Assembly: GCF_001419765.1 (NCBI RefSeq)
Contig: NZ_LIRK01000004.1
Location: 1 to 64,000, forward strand
Length of the DNA: 64,000 nt
Origin: Streptomyces torulosus
GTDB taxonomy: Bacteria; Actinomycetota; Actinomycetes; Streptomycetales; Streptomycetaceae
Direction: 5' to 3'
Of this stretch, positions 1-9,452 are shown one piece after another. The notes beneath the pieces were generated by a model. The model did no database searches. It was given only the letters and a program-made list of their open reading frames with translations, and was not told the origin of the DNA. The position numbers were made by a program, and so were the translations under genes. How positions within the stretch are numbered: position 1 is the stretch's first letter; every line of letters starts with the position of its first letter.

Positions 1-2580
1 GGCGGCGTGCCGGCGGTGGGGCGGGGTAGGCGCCAGGATTTCGGACCACGCGTGGCCCTCTTCGAGCAACTCCCAGGCTCGGAACAGCTCCTGTGTGATC
101 AGGTCACGCATGCCCGTCGTGACCTGATCCGTGCAGGGGGAGGGGGTGGTGATGGTGAGGGGAAGGGAAGTCCGCTCGGTCCCACCACCCACCGGCTCTC
201 GCCAGTCCCACGCCGCCCACGTCGCGAAGAAGTGCCGCGGGAGGTCGGCCGGCGGCAGGTCACCGGCCTCGCTCGCCGTGCGGGCCGCCAGGACCGACCA
301 GGCCAGCCCCGGTACGCCCCCGAACGGTGCCGAGTCGAGCCCCCGGGCCTTCGCCCATGCCTTGACCTGTGTGGCCAGCCGGGTGAAGGCCGGCCGGTGG
401 GGGCCCACCGAGGCGAGTACCGCGTCGGCGTCGCTCACCGCACTGAGTGCGATCGCTGCCGCCTCGCCCAGTTCGTCCCGGCGGGCCACCGCCTCGGCGG
501 GGTCCAGCGAGCCCGTGGCCACGACCACCAGGTCGACGTCCATCCCGTCGAGCCGCAGCCGCAACCCCGGCACCCGGGCTCCGACCACCTCCCGTACACC
601 GGTCGCCTCCGGGAACGCGGCGGTCAACTCCGCCCGTAGGGAGGTGAGTTCGACGGTACCGGGGAGGGCCGCGACCAGGTCCAGGTCGGCGCCCGGCAGC
701 GCGCAGCCCATGCGCCGGGAGCCGACGACGTGGACGACGCCGTAGGGGAGGGCGGCCGAGATACGGCGTGCGAGGCGGTCGGCCACGGCGGTGTCGGCCG
801 CCTCGTCCGCACCCGGCGGTTCCTCCCCAGGCGCGGGCTGCGGTGGCTCCTCCCGCGCCCAGCGGACCTCGCCCGTGCCCAGCTTCAGTCGGCCCCGCAC
901 CCGCATCGGCTCGTCGCCGCGCCGTGACAGGAACGCCAGCTCGTCGACGCGGGCCGGCATCGGCGTGAGCCGGTCGGCGCAGTCGGCGGCCAGGGTGTTG
1001 GGGTCGGTGGTGCGGCCCAGGCTGAGGTGCGGGGTGAAGCCGTCGCGGCGGCCCCGGCAGCGGGGGAAGCGGTTCACCAGGGCGCGGTGCAGCTCGGCCC
1101 ACGGCTCCTCGCCTGCCGCCGCCGGGTCCAGCCAGACCGTCGCGTCCTCCCGGTGCCCGAACCAGTGCACGCCCTCCAACCGGGCGTCGAACGCGGCGGT
1201 CGGCGCCGACGCCAGCACGGCCGCCGCCTGCTCGAAGGCGTGTTCCGGTACGAAGCCGAAGAGGACGTTGACGTGCGGGGGCCAGCGGTGGATCTGCGGG
1301 TCGTGCTCACGGCGGATGTCCTGGAGCGGTGGCCACAGCTCCTCCGGCGGCAGCCACGCCAGCGCCGTGCGCGCCGTCGCCGGGGCGTCGCAGACGTCCG
1401 CCTCCGTCACGGTGGGGTCGCCCACCGCCCCGGACGCGGCCGGATTCGTCGGTAGGTCCAGGTCGACCCGTACGGCGTAGTGGTCGGAGACATGGAGGCC
1501 CTCCGCCGTGGGCCGGTCGCCGTACAGCTCGGCCCGGCGCACGCGCAGGCCGTCGCCCGCCGAACGCAGCAGCACCCGGTCAAGGCGGGAGGCCCGGCCG
1601 CTGAGGGAGGAGATCGCGGCGAGGGGGTTGGCGCCGGGGTCGAAGGTCGGGGTCGTGTCGCCGGGGCCGTGCGCCTCGTTCCACGCGTCCCGCATCCCGA
1701 GGGTGACCTGCGGGGTGTCCCCGCCGTCGTTGAAGTCGCCCAGGAGGACCAGCTCGGCGTCCAGACCGGCCAACCCCTCGGCGATACGGGCCAGTTCGGC
1801 AGTACGACGACCGGCGCCGTCCGCGGAGTGGTCGCTGCTGAGGTGGGTCGCCGCCACGGCCAGGGGACCGGCGGCCGTCTCCACGACCACGGCGGTCACC
1901 CCTTTGTGCGGGCCCAGCGCGTGATGCGCCGACTCGCGCACCGGCAGCCGGCTCAGGAGCAGCAGACCGCACTCGTCCACGTCACGGCCGCCGGGGTCCG
2001 TGCCGAGCGTCCAGCCCGTCCGGAGCCAGGGCTCCCGCAGCAGCATGGTCAGCAGCTCCGCCTCGACCTCCTGCAACGCGATCACGTCCGCGTCGGCGTC
2101 GCGCAACGCCCGCAGCAGTGACGGCCGCCGCCGGGCACTGTCGATGCGGTCGGCGTCGTACCGGTCCCAGAGGGTGTTCCAGGTCAGGACACGTACGGTG
2201 CCGGCCGCCGTGCGCGAGGCCCGGTCGGCGGGGGCGGTCGTGGCCACCGGCGGCGCGGGCACCCAGTCCTCGTCGGCGGCGTCCCAGACATGGGGCGTGC
2301 GGGGCGTGAAGAACGGCGCCCGCAGCCGCCGGGCCTCCCGCACGCGCCCGGCGTCCGTCGCGTCGATGCGGTCCACGCCGGTGGTCCGGTCCCACACCAC
2401 CTCGCCGTCGGCCTCGAAGAACAGCACCCGGTGCCACGGGATCTCGCCGCCCGGCACGAACGCGGGCAGCGGGACGCGCTTGGGCTCGGCGCCCCGCTGC
2501 ATCACGCCCAGCACGAAACGGGCCAGGTCGAAGCGGGCGTCCCACCGCACCCGGTGGTAGATCTCCTCGCTCGTACGCAC
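1..2580 (-). CDS. Multidomain RNA-repair protein: DUF504 + EEP nuclease + 2H phosphoesterase + nucleotidyltransferase/poly(A) polymerase (3' end off window)
   Basis: The frame stays open for 860 codons from a GTG at 2580 to the window edge, so the C-terminus is missing. Domains seen in order: residues ~1-75 resemble the DUF504/MJ1316 RNA end-recognition domain ([19 protein letters not shown]); ~129-370 an endonuclease/exonuclease/phosphatase fold ([26 protein letters not shown], final VSDHYAV); ~425-520 a 2H phosphoesterase with two His motifs ([10 protein letters not shown] and FTPHLSLGR); ~620 onward a polymerase-beta-type nucleotidyltransferase ([17 protein letters not shown]) with a PAP-like tail. 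Such fusions are predicted to clean, extend and repair broken RNA ends. The start lies 4 nt after the stop of the ligase-kinase gene, so the two are probably co-translated. The domain calls are strong; the RNA substrate is unknown. Confidence 0.85.
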   Translation of the reverse strand, partial: MRTSEEIYHRVRWDARFDLARFVLGVMQRGAEPKRVPLPAFVPGGEIPWHRVLFFEADGEVVWDRTTGVDRIDATDAGRVREARRLRAPFFTPRTPHVWDAADEDWVPAPPVATTAPADRASRTAAGTVRVLTWNTLWDRYDADRIDSARRRPSLLRALRDADADVIALQEVEAELLTMLLREPWLRTGWTLGTDPGGRDVDECGLLLLSRLPVRESAHHALGPHKGVTAVVVETAAGPLAVAATHLSSDHSADGAGRRTAELARIAEGLAGLDAELVLLGDFNDGGDTPQVTLGMRDAWNEAHGPGDTTPTFDPGANPLAAISSLSGRASRLDRVLLRSAGDGLRVRRAELYGDRPTAEGLHVSDHYAVRVDLDLPTNPAASGAVGDPTVTEADVCDAPATARTALAWLPPEELWPPLQDIRREHDPQIHRWPPHVNVLFGFVPEHAFEQAAAVLASAPTAAFDARLEGVHWFGHREDATVWLDPAAAGEEPWAELHRALVNRFPRCRGRRDGFTPHLSLGRTTDPNTLAADCADRLTPMPARVDELAFLSRRGDEPMRVRGRLKLGTGEVRWAREEPPQPAPGEEPPGADEAADTAVADRLARRISAALPYGVVHVVGSRRMGCALPGADLDLVAALPGTVELTSLRAELTAAFPEATGVREVVGARVPGLRLRLDGMDVDLVVVATGSLDPAEAVARRDELGEAAAIALSAVSDADAVLASVGPHRPAFTRLATQVKAWAKARGLDSAPFGGVPGLAWSVLAARTASEAGDLPPADLPRHFFATWAAWDWREPVGGGTERTSLPLTITTPSPCTDQVTTGMRDLITQELFRAWELLEEGHAWSEILAPTPPHRRHAA

Positions 2581-2584
2581 GTCC

Positions 2585-4300
2585 TCAGACCTCTTCCTCT
2601 ACGGTCCCACTCGCCCCGATGTACCAGGTGCGATGGGCGTCGCCCGGGTACGGCGGGCTGAACCGGCGCACCTGCGCGGTGAGCACCTCGGCCGGCACCG
2701 GGTGCTCGCGGCGGGCGTTGCGCCGCACCAGCTCGTCCTCGTCGACGAGGACCACGGCATGGGTGAGCAGGGCGTCCCGGCGGTGGGCGACCGCGTGCAC
2801 GAGCGAGCGCTGCTGCCGGGTGAGCGACGTGGCGTCCCACACCACCGTCCCCCCGGCGGCCAGCGCCGCGTCCAGCCGGTCGAGCCCCGCGCGCAGCACC
2901 TCCGCGTTGGCCCGTTGGTCGGCGCGCGCACCCCGGCCCGCACGCAACTCGTCCAGCGAGACGTACGCGTCCACCCCCGGCAGCTCCCGCCCGAACGTGC
3001 TCTTGCCGCTGCCCGCCGGCCCCACCAGCTGGATCAGCTTCGGGAAGTCACCCGCCCGCCACCGCCAGGTCGCGGCCACGGACTCCGCGGAGACCGCGCG
3101 CCGCCGACCGGCAGGGTCGTCCCCGGTGATCGCGCTGATCCGCCCCCGCGCGTACGCCTCCCGTGCCTCGGCCCGGCAGCGGGCGGCCGCGTCGGCGGGC
3201 AGGTCGGTGAAGGCGGCCCGCAGCGCGTCCCACTCCGGGCGGCCGACCTCCTCCGCGTGCAGCGCGGACCACTCCACCTGCTCCCGCGCCTCGTCCGTGT
3301 CCGCGGTGGCCCGGGCGACCGCGTGCAGCAGCCCGAGGTCGGCGGCGTACGCCATCCGCACCAGGCCCGACCGCCGGTCCTCGTCCGGATACGGCCGGTG
3401 CAGCGCCGGGTGCAGCCCGACGAGATCCGCGACCCGCCGCGCGAGCGGCAGGCCCACCACCCCGGCGAGCCGCGCCGCGAGCCACCCCCGCTGCCCGTGC
3501 CGGGCGTGCAGCAGGGCGGCGAGGGCTCCGACGAGCCGGTCGTCCCCAGTGAACCCGGCCGCGTCGAACCGCGCGAGAGCCCTCGCGTCTCCCGCGTCCC
3601 CTGCACCGGACAGCCCCACGGCCTCCGCCAGCACCGCCGCGTCGACACCGACCCCCGAGCGCATGTCCCACAGGGCGGCCCGCGCGCCCAGCCCGTTCTC
3701 CACGACCGCCGCGTGCATCCAGTGCGTGTCGGTCCGGACGTGCCCGGCCCGCACCCACTTGGCCACGCGCGCCCCGAACTCCGCCGCACCGAAACCATCC
3801 GCGACCCGGACGACGTACCCCTCCTGCCGGCCGAGGTCCAGCCGCAGCGCCCGGAGCGCCCGCTCGTCGAACTCGCCCCGCCACAGCACCCGCGGCACCG
3901 GGATCCCGAGCCCCCGCAGAAAGCGGACCGTGCGGTCCCAGTCGAGGCAGCGGCCCTCGGCGTCCCACACCGAGAAGCCGTAGAACCAGCTCTCCAGGTC
4001 CTCGTACGCGAGCGAGTGCCGGGCGAACATGTTCTCCCCGCACACCCGCCACCCCTCGGGGATGTACGGCCCGACCCGCGCCTGGAGCGCCTTGACCCAG
4101 GTGCGGGAGGGGTGGTGGGCGGAGTCGAGCGACCGGGCGTGGAGACCGTCGGCGTACAGAGTCGTGTTCTCGCCGTCGAGCTTCTCGGTGACGACGACCT
4201 CGCGCCCGCGCAGCCCGGACAGATCCGTGACCCGGAGATCGTCCGAGGTCGCGCCGGGGGACCAGGGCAGATGCCGGGTCCGCGGATAGTGCGTACGCAT
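2585..4300 (-). CDS. RNA ligase fused to P-loop polynucleotide kinase
   Basis: 571 aa. The N-terminal half is a nucleotidyltransferase-superfamily RNA ligase. Motif I is EKLDGENT, with K40 as the predicted adenylated lysine, followed by YGFSVWD (motif III region), EGYVVRV (IV) and KWVR (V). The C-terminal part has a Walker A loop, GPAGSGKST, at about residues 427-435, then [11 protein letters not shown] and a basic lid-like region, as in polynucleotide kinases that phosphorylate 5'-OH ends. The protein should therefore make a 5'-phosphate and seal it. It is the first gene of a two-gene operon whose second product supplies end-processing domains. A 14-bp direct repeat lies just upstream at 4321-4351. 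A DNA substrate cannot be excluded, but the partner's RNA-type domains favour RNA. Confidence 0.87.
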   Translation of the reverse strand: MRTHYPRTRHLPWSPGATSDDLRVTDLSGLRGREVVVTEKLDGENTTLYADGLHARSLDSAHHPSRTWVKALQARVGPYIPEGWRVCGENMFARHSLAYEDLESWFYGFSVWDAEGRCLDWDRTVRFLRGLGIPVPRVLWRGEFDERALRALRLDLGRQEGYVVRVADGFGAAEFGARVAKWVRAGHVRTDTHWMHAAVVENGLGARAALWDMRSGVGVDAAVLAEAVGLSGAGDAGDARALARFDAAGFTGDDRLVGALAALLHARHGQRGWLAARLAGVVGLPLARRVADLVGLHPALHRPYPDEDRRSGLVRMAYAADLGLLHAVARATADTDEAREQVEWSALHAEEVGRPEWDALRAAFTDLPADAAARCRAEAREAYARGRISAITGDDPAGRRRAVSAESVAATWRWRAGDFPKLIQLVGPAGSGKSTFGRELPGVDAYVSLDELRAGRGARADQRANAEVLRAGLDRLDAALAAGGTVVWDATSLTRQQRSLVHAVAHRRDALLTHAVVLVDEDELVRRNARREHPVPAEVLTAQVRRFSPPYPGDAHRTWYIGASGTVEEEV

Positions 4301-4320
4301 CGTGAACGTCCCCCGTGACA

Positions 4321-4351
4321 GCCGGCGTACCTGAACGGCCGGCGTACCTGA
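4321..4351. repeat. 14-bp direct repeat upstream of the RNA-repair operon
   Basis: GCCGGCGTACCTGA occurs at 4321-4334 and again at 4338-4351, a 17-bp period. The pair sits 20-50 bp upstream of the ATG at 4300. Tandem sites on one DNA face are typical of activator or repressor binding, so this may be the control element of the operon. No regulator gene is adjacent. Confidence 0.5.
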
Positions 4352-4412
4352 TCAGCGTAGGAGCGCGGGGCGGTGGCGGGCGAGCGGATTACCCGGCGCT
4401 CAAGGTCCCGCT

Positions 4413-4982
4413 ATGAGGCTCAGAGCGGGCGTCGGGCTCACCTCGGTCATGGTGGCACTCACGCTGACGACCGGCATGATCGAGGTCGTCAGCATCGGTT
4501 CCCGGTTCGAGTCGAGCGTGGACGCCCACGGCCGCCGCTGGTTCGCGTCCGAGCTGACCGTCGAGGCCCTGTTGCTGGGGCTCGGCGGCCTGGTCGCCTG
4601 GCGCACCGGCGTCGACATGACGGGCGCACCGGCGGACACACCGCACTTCGCCGTGGTCGCCGGGGCCATGGGTGTACGCAATGTGACCACCCTCCGGGCG
4701 CGAGTCGCGGACGTACCCCCCACGGTGTCCACCCGCGCCCTGACCGCACTCCTGAGCGACCTGCCCCCACATCCCGACACCCGCATGGGGGCGCGCCCCG
4801 GTGACGACGGCCGCAGACTCGCCTCGGTCGCCGTGATGTTCACCGGTGGCCTGCTGGGCGCCTGGCTCCTCCACGAGGAGGTCCACCCGGCGGTGGTCCT
4901 GCTGCTGCCCGCCGCGCTGGTCCTGGCCCTGGGCGTGGTCTACCGGGCGATGCCGCGACAGCATGTGTCGGAGTCCGGCTGA
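4413..4982 (+). CDS. Shortened YoaK/DUF1275-family membrane protein
   Basis: 189 aa. The N-terminal TTGMIEVVSIG matches the family's first helix, and the segment AMGVRNVTTLRARVADVPPTVST matches the conserved alanine/glycine-rich motif followed by the family's Thr-rich loop. The C-terminal half has two further hydrophobic helices. Family members are usually ~220-240 aa and carry an F-x-ANMTGN segment after helix 1. Here that region is absent and replaced by a short polar stretch, so roughly 40-50 residues (about two helices) seem to be deleted. DUF1275 function is not established. Whether this short form is stable is unknown. Confidence 0.6.
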   Translation: MRLRAGVGLTSVMVALTLTTGMIEVVSIGSRFESSVDAHGRRWFASELTVEALLLGLGGLVAWRTGVDMTGAPADTPHFAVVAGAMGVRNVTTLRARVADVPPTVSTRALTALLSDLPPHPDTRMGARPGDDGRRLASVAVMFTGGLLGAWLLHEEVHPAVVLLLPAALVLALGVVYRAMPRQHVSESG

Positions 4983-5022
4983 ATGGTGACGCCCCCATGA
5001 AGCCACTGTGGATCATGGACGC

Positions 5023-5331
5023 ATGACTCTCATAGCGAGCCGCCTGGTCGGCGCCGCCCTCATACTCACCGGAATCGCCGTCGGTTTCTGGCTGGCCCTC
5101 GGCGTACCTCAGGACTGGACCGGGGGGATGAGATGGTTACGCACCGCGCTGGCGCTGGCGTCCTTCGGCGCAATCAGCCTCGGAGTCCGCTGCGTGTTTC
5201 CCGACACATCGGATGACTCTCCTGACCACGGTCCGAGCGATGCCCCGCACGACAGCGCGAGCGACGCCCCGCCCGACACCTCGGACGGCGTCCGCGGTGG
5301 CCGGGGCGGTTCCAGGAGATCGTGCGGGTGA
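5023..5331 (+). CDS. Small membrane protein, unrecognised
   Basis: 102 aa from the ATG at 5023; an in-frame GTG at 5008 is an alternative start. Two hydrophobic segments are visible (ASRLVGAALILTGIAVGFWL, and LRTALALASFGAISLGVRC). They are followed by an acidic, Ser/Asp/Pro-rich tail that is probably disordered. Neither start has a strong ribosome-binding site. It sits 40 nt after the DUF1275 gene on the same strand and may be co-transcribed. I do not recognise a family. The codon usage is typical of the genome, which supports coding, but the call is modest. Confidence 0.5.
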   Translation: MTLIASRLVGAALILTGIAVGFWLALGVPQDWTGGMRWLRTALALASFGAISLGVRCVFPDTSDDSPDHGPSDAPHDSASDAPPDTSDGVRGGRGGSRRSCG

Positions 5332-5440
5332 TGATCCGGCCGCCGGGGACGCGGGGGAGCGTTCGCGGCGGAGGTAGTCGTGGGGCTCCAGTTCGCGCAG
5401 GGCGGCGCCGGGGCTGCCCCGGCTGCCACGGGACGCCGAG

Positions 5441-5484
5441 AGCCCTCGGATCGCAGGCTTCGTTGATGCACGCGTCCGAGGGCT
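5441..5484 (-). terminator. Long inverted repeat downstream of the HTTM gene
   Basis: A perfect 10-bp stem (AGCCCTCGGA at 5441-5450, TCCGAGGGCT at 5475-5484) encloses 24 nt. It lies 34 bp beyond the HTTM stop codon, so it is a candidate terminator for that operon. No U-tract follows, as is common in Streptomyces. The rest of 5332-5517 shows no gene. Confidence 0.5.
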
Positions 5485-5517
5485 GATGTTGCCACGGGCG
5501 GGGCGGCGGGGACGTGG

Positions 5518-6705
5518 TCAGGCGGTTGCCGCGGCCTTGGGCAGAGCGCCCCGGCCGGCGAGCGCCCGACGGGCCATGCCCGTGCAGCGGGCACCGCACC
5601 AGACCAGGAACGCCGTGGGCAGGAACACCGCGTCACAGGCGACCATGCCCAGCGACAGGAACGGGATGCCGAGTACCACCGAGATCCCCAGGTGCTCGAG
5701 GATCATGACAGCCAGCAGCACGTTCTTGACCTTGCGGTTGCCGAGGGTGAAGGGAAAGGCCACCTGCACGATGACCGTTCCGTAGGTCAGCAGCACAACC
5801 ACCACGGCGTTGGCCGCGAGGAGTGCGGAGAGCCAGGGGAAGGGCGCGAAGTACTCCAGGTTCAGCGCGTAGTGCAGGGCGCTGCCCTCCTGCCAGCGAG
5901 AGCCCTGCACCTTGTTCCAGCCGGCCGTGGAGTAGATGAGGCAGACCTGCACGGCGATGGTCAGCATCGCGGCGTTGTGCAGCATGGAGGCGCCGGCGTC
6001 CAGCAGCGCACGCCCCTCGGTCTCACGGAACCAGCGGTTGGCCGCCCACCACACCCCCTGGACACCCCACAGTGTCCACAGGACGAGGGGCCATCCCGTG
6101 GGGCCGAACGCCAGCGACAGGAACAGACCGGTGGCCACCCACAGGGCGACTCCCGTGACGTCTTGGTGCGAGGCGGGGTGCGTGGCGTCGGCGCTGCGGG
6201 ATGCGCGTCGCGCGTCCAGCGACCAGACCTGGGCGCACCGGGTGAAGACCAGGTAGATCACCATGATGCGGATGATGTTGTCGCCGCCGTCGCCCGTCAG
6301 AGGGTTGTGGTTCTCCAGCGACATGGTCCCGACCATGAGCACGACACACATGGTCCTGGTGCGCCAGCCCACCACCACCGCGAGAGCCGCTGCGATGGTC
6401 AGCGTGTACACGATCTCGAACCAGGCCCGTCCACCGGACCAGCTGAGCAGGCTGAAACTCTCGTTCATGCGACCCAGTTCGAGCGCCATGTCGTACGACA
6501 GTGGGCTGCGGTCGCCGTACAGCACGCGGCGGTGCGGCCATTCCCGGAGCAAGAAGGCCGCGATGACCAACGCCAGACCGATGCGGAAGACCGCGGCCTG
6601 ATAGGGCGCACGGGTCGTGCAGGCCAAGCGCGCCCATCGCGCGATGCTCTCGCGGATGCGGTCCATGACGGATCGGCGGGGCGCCTCGGGCGTTACGGTG
6701 TTCAA
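5518..6705 (-). CDS. HTTM-domain multipass membrane protein (SdpB/VKGC-like)
   Basis: 395 aa with many hydrophobic helices. The HTTM (horizontally transferred transmembrane) signature region includes FRIGLALVIAAFLLREWPHR, then SFSLLSWSGG and TMSLENHNPLTGDGGDNIIR, which matches the conserved N-x(n)-GD-x2-N/R core. HTTM proteins are related to vitamin K-dependent gamma-carboxylase and include Bacillus SdpB, which is needed to mature the SDP peptide toxin. The start is a TTG at 6705, one base after the DUF5819 stop, with AAGGGG upstream; this implies translational coupling. ATG at 6666 is the fallback start. The partner and the upstream secreted peptide suggest a peptide-maturation role, which is inference. 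Confidence 0.8.
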   Translation of the reverse strand: MNTVTPEAPRRSVMDRIRESIARWARLACTTRAPYQAAVFRIGLALVIAAFLLREWPHRRVLYGDRSPLSYDMALELGRMNESFSLLSWSGGRAWFEIVYTLTIAAALAVVVGWRTRTMCVVLMVGTMSLENHNPLTGDGGDNIIRIMVIYLVFTRCAQVWSLDARRASRSADATHPASHQDVTGVALWVATGLFLSLAFGPTGWPLVLWTLWGVQGVWWAANRWFRETEGRALLDAGASMLHNAAMLTIAVQVCLIYSTAGWNKVQGSRWQEGSALHYALNLEYFAPFPWLSALLAANAVVVVLLTYGTVIVQVAFPFTLGNRKVKNVLLAVMILEHLGISVVLGIPFLSLGMVACDAVFLPTAFLVWCGARCTGMARRALAGRGALPKAAATA

Positions 6706-6706
6706 C

Positions 6707-7513
6707 TCACAGCCCCTTGTAGTCCTGGTCGGTCACGGGCCACCACGGAAGGACCCGATAGGTGGTCGTGTCGGACGCCTTCTCCGAACTCCATGACGGG
6801 GGCTGCACCATCGAGTAGCGACCCGCGATCTGTACGCCGACGATCCGTTCGCCCTGCCACTCGCGTCCGATCCGCTGAAGCACGATTCGCTTCAGATATT
6901 CGACTTGGATTTCCGCGCGGCGATTCGTCGGCCGATCGTTGGCGCCCAGACCGGATGTCGCGTCGTCCCAGGCCCTGCGAACCATGTTCTGGTGTACATG
7001 ACTCGGTGCGAGACTGCCCTGGATCGCGGCCACGTCCTGCGCCGTGATGTTGATCCACGCCGAGGGCCGCGGGGCGGATCGGCCATTCTCCGTGGTCTGG
7101 AACCGGGCGCCGATGCTGTCGTTGCGCTGCTTCGGGTTGGGGGCGAACAGTTTCCAGTCCTGCCCGAATTCAGGCTGGACGTAGGACTGGATGGTGTCTC
7201 GGTGGGCCGCCGTGATGGCATTGGGCGGGCTCAAGGTCAGGAAGAGCATCGTCAGGTGCACCACCAGGGCTCCGACCAGAAGTACGGCGGTCGCCGTCAG
7301 GAGGCCTACCGATGTCCTCGACCAACGGCGGCCGCTGTCGCCGTCCGCTCGGGGAGCGGTTGTATCGACGTCCGCGACGGGGGCTGTTTCGGTCCCTGAC
7401 GCAGAGGCAGGCGGAAGGCCTCCGCCGGCGGCCGGGCGCGGAGGGGGCAGGCACGGGGTCGCCGAAGCCGCTGTTGGCGGGCGGACGGTGGGAGATTCGC
7501 TGGGTTGTTCCAT
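6707..7513 (-). CDS. DUF5819-family membrane protein
   Basis: 268 aa from the ATG at 7513 (AAGGAA just upstream; the preceding GTG at 7516 is possible). It has a ~75-residue disordered cytosolic N-terminus, one transmembrane helix (LLTATAVLLVGALVVHLTML), then an extracytoplasmic domain with the hallmark FGQDWKLFAPNP. In this family the FAPNP motif marks a globular extracellular domain that is nearly always encoded next to an HTTM protein, and SdpA of the SDP system has the same one-helix layout. The ORF ends one base before the HTTM start. Transcription from the peptide gene must pass a strong hairpin (7533-7569) to reach it. Confidence 0.78.
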   Translation of the reverse strand: MEQPSESPTVRPPTAASATPCLPPPRPAAGGGLPPASASGTETAPVADVDTTAPRADGDSGRRWSRTSVGLLTATAVLLVGALVVHLTMLFLTLSPPNAITAAHRDTIQSYVQPEFGQDWKLFAPNPKQRNDSIGARFQTTENGRSAPRPSAWINITAQDVAAIQGSLAPSHVHQNMVRRAWDDATSGLGANDRPTNRRAEIQVEYLKRIVLQRIGREWQGERIVGVQIAGRYSMVQPPSWSSEKASDTTTYRVLPWWPVTDQDYKGL

Positions 7514-7532
7514 CACGTTCCTTCTGCTCGGC

Positions 7533-7569
7533 GGCCCGTGCGGTGAGCGAAATGCTCACCGCACGGGCC
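7533..7569 (-). terminator. Perfect 16-bp stem-loop between peptide gene and DUF5819 gene
   Basis: GGCCCGTGCGGTGAGC (7533-7548) pairs perfectly with 7554-7569 around a 5-nt loop. It lies ~100 nt after the secreted-protein stop and ~20 nt before the DUF5819 start. This is an intrinsic terminator-like structure that would let the peptide gene be expressed well above the two membrane genes. Confidence 0.75.
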
Positions 7570-7671
7570 ACACGCCCAGCGCGCTTGGCTCCCCGAAGGC
7601 GGAGGAAACGTCAGGCTGAACCGGGCGTTTTCAGAAGCGGCCGCTCGAGGGTTTCGGCGGTCGCTCCCAAG

Positions 7672-8100
<429 letters not shown>

Positions 8101-8121
8101 GACGCTCCTTCACCTCTTTTT

Positions 8122-8143
8122 CGCGGGATTTATGACTCCCGCG
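8122..8143 (-). promoter_or_regulatory. 5'-leader hairpin of the secreted-protein gene
   Basis: CGCGGGA (8122-8128) and TCCCGCG (8137-8143) form a 7-bp stem with an 8-nt loop, about 20 nt upstream of the start codon at 8100. On the minus strand it is followed by an A-rich stretch and the RBS AAGGAG. It could protect the mRNA 5' end or tune translation. Confidence 0.4.
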
Positions 8144-8160
8144 GGTTTGAGTGGAGATTA

Positions 8161-8720
8161 GAGCAATCCTGAACCAGGAAATCAATTGATGTGGTCGTGA
8201 GGTGGCGGTCGGGAAATAAAAATACGTCGGACGCGCAGCCGCTCATCATATTTGCCGCCCGATTTCCTTGCTGGATGTGAAGCAGTGGAGGGGATTAATT
8301 GCGTAAGTGTTCGCCAAACACGGGATCGGAAACGCTGTTCAATCTTTGACCTGCCGGGCGTCCGTCTGACGTATCAGGGGCCTGGGAGTCGGCCTCCCGA
8401 ACCGCAATGACGGCCGCCCGGCGCGACCAGCCGTTCTGTGCGAAGACGCGGCCGAGCCCAGAACGTCACAAGGCGCTGCGCGGCGAGTTCTTCATGGTCC
8501 AGAGGCGGGGCCGCAGGAGTTCGGCACGGCGTTCGATCGGTACCTGAGCAGCTACCTGCGGCGGAAGAACGGCGCTTCCCTCTCCCCGGAGCGGCGCAGG
8601 CTTCGCGAACAGGTGGCAGACATCTGGCGCTGCCCTCACACGCCGGCCCGGACGCCAGCGCCCGGCGCCGCCGACGGCCGACCTGACAGGCGTGCGACCG
8701 GCACTCGCCGCGCCCCGCGT
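8161..8720. other. Gene-free stretch between secreted-protein gene and S10 promoter
   Basis: I see no convincing gene. 8161-8345 is clearly richer in A/T than the rest of the window (for example GGAAATAAAAATACG and ATTAATTGCG), and probably holds the promoter of the minus-strand secreted-protein gene. 8500-8660 can be read in a plus frame as EFGTAFDRYLSSYLRR and onward, but the frame is interrupted upstream and I match it to no family. It may be a decayed gene. Confidence 0.4.
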
Positions 8721-8748
8721 TTGACCTGCGTCACGTCCGGGGTATGGT
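8721..8748 (+). promoter_or_regulatory. Candidate principal-sigma promoter of the S10 operon
   Basis: TTGACC at 8721-8726 and TATGGT at 8743-8748 are separated by 16 bp, close to the HrdB-type consensus TTGACN/TANNNT. It lies 380 bp upstream of rpsJ on the correct strand and is the best promoter match in the leader region. Confidence 0.55.
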
Positions 8749-9127
8749 CTCCGACTCGATTGGCCAGGCCCCTGCCCCATATGGCAGACTGTCGGAGTTG
8801 CTCGGTCGAGTGTTGATGCTGCACGCCTCCCGCCGGGGGGACCGGAAGCGAGTCCCACAGTACTCGTCGCTCTAACTGCCTCACGGCAGCGCTGGGGCGG
8901 ACGTACGGGAATCTTCCGGGAAGTGTGGCGCGGCGCCGGCCAGGCATCCGGTGGGCCTCCGCCCCCGGTCCGCGGTTCCGGTAGGGCCGTGTTCCCGCGC
9001 AAGGGATGTCCGAACAAGGGACATCTGTGTCAGCGGAAGCGCGACACGCCCGACCGCGTGGGTCGGAGGACGGACAAGGGAACACCGGGTTCCAGAGCGT
9101 TAGAAGAGACAGGACTACTGAGTAGCC
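8749..9127 (+). promoter_or_regulatory. Long 5' leader of the S10 operon
   Basis: About 380 nt of non-coding sequence separate the promoter candidate from rpsJ. It contains a small hairpin (CTGCC 8876-8880 with GGCAG 8885-8889) and several GC-rich partial dyads. Long S10 leaders carry ribosomal-protein autoregulation in other bacteria. I see no clear copy of the E. coli L4 target and no gene. rpsJ has no strong RBS, the nearest purine tract being AGAAGAGACAGG. Confidence 0.45.
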
Positions 9128-9436
9128 ATGGCGGGACAGAAGATCCGCATCCGGCTCAAGGCCTACGACCACGAGGTCATCGACTCCTCGGCGAAGAAGA
9201 TCGTCGAGACGGTGACTCGCACTGGTGCGTCGGTCGCGGGCCCGGTGCCGCTGCCCACTGAGAAGAACGTGTACTGCGTCATCAAGTCGCCGCACAAGTA
9301 CAAGGACTCGCGCGAGCACTTCGAGATGCGCACGCACAAGCGCCTGATCGACATTCTCGACCCCACCCCCAAGACCGTTGACTCTCTGATGCGACTCGAC
9401 CTCCCGGCCGGTGTCGACATCGAGATCAAGCTCTGA
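9128..9436 (+). CDS. rpsJ: 30S ribosomal protein S10
   Basis: 102 aa, the usual length. [19 protein letters not shown] and the central [18 protein letters not shown] are characteristic of S10. It is a 30S head protein that in other bacteria also acts as NusE in transcription antitermination. First gene of the S10 operon, preceded by a long leader; rplC begins 16 nt after its stop. Confidence 0.99.
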   Translation: MAGQKIRIRLKAYDHEVIDSSAKKIVETVTRTGASVAGPVPLPTEKNVYCVIKSPHKYKDSREHFEMRTHKRLIDILDPTPKTVDSLMRLDLPAGVDIEIKL

Positions 9437-9452
9437 GGGCGGTGATCTGAGA

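Noticed and set aside
4389-5006. Minus-strand ORF of 205 aa opposite the DUF1275 gene
   Set aside because: The plus frame has clear membrane helices and family similarity; the minus frame has neither.
8438-9017. Small ORFs on both strands upstream of rpsJ
   Set aside because: No RBS and no domain, and they overlap the leader. The piece around 8520-8640 might be a decayed gene but could not be identified.
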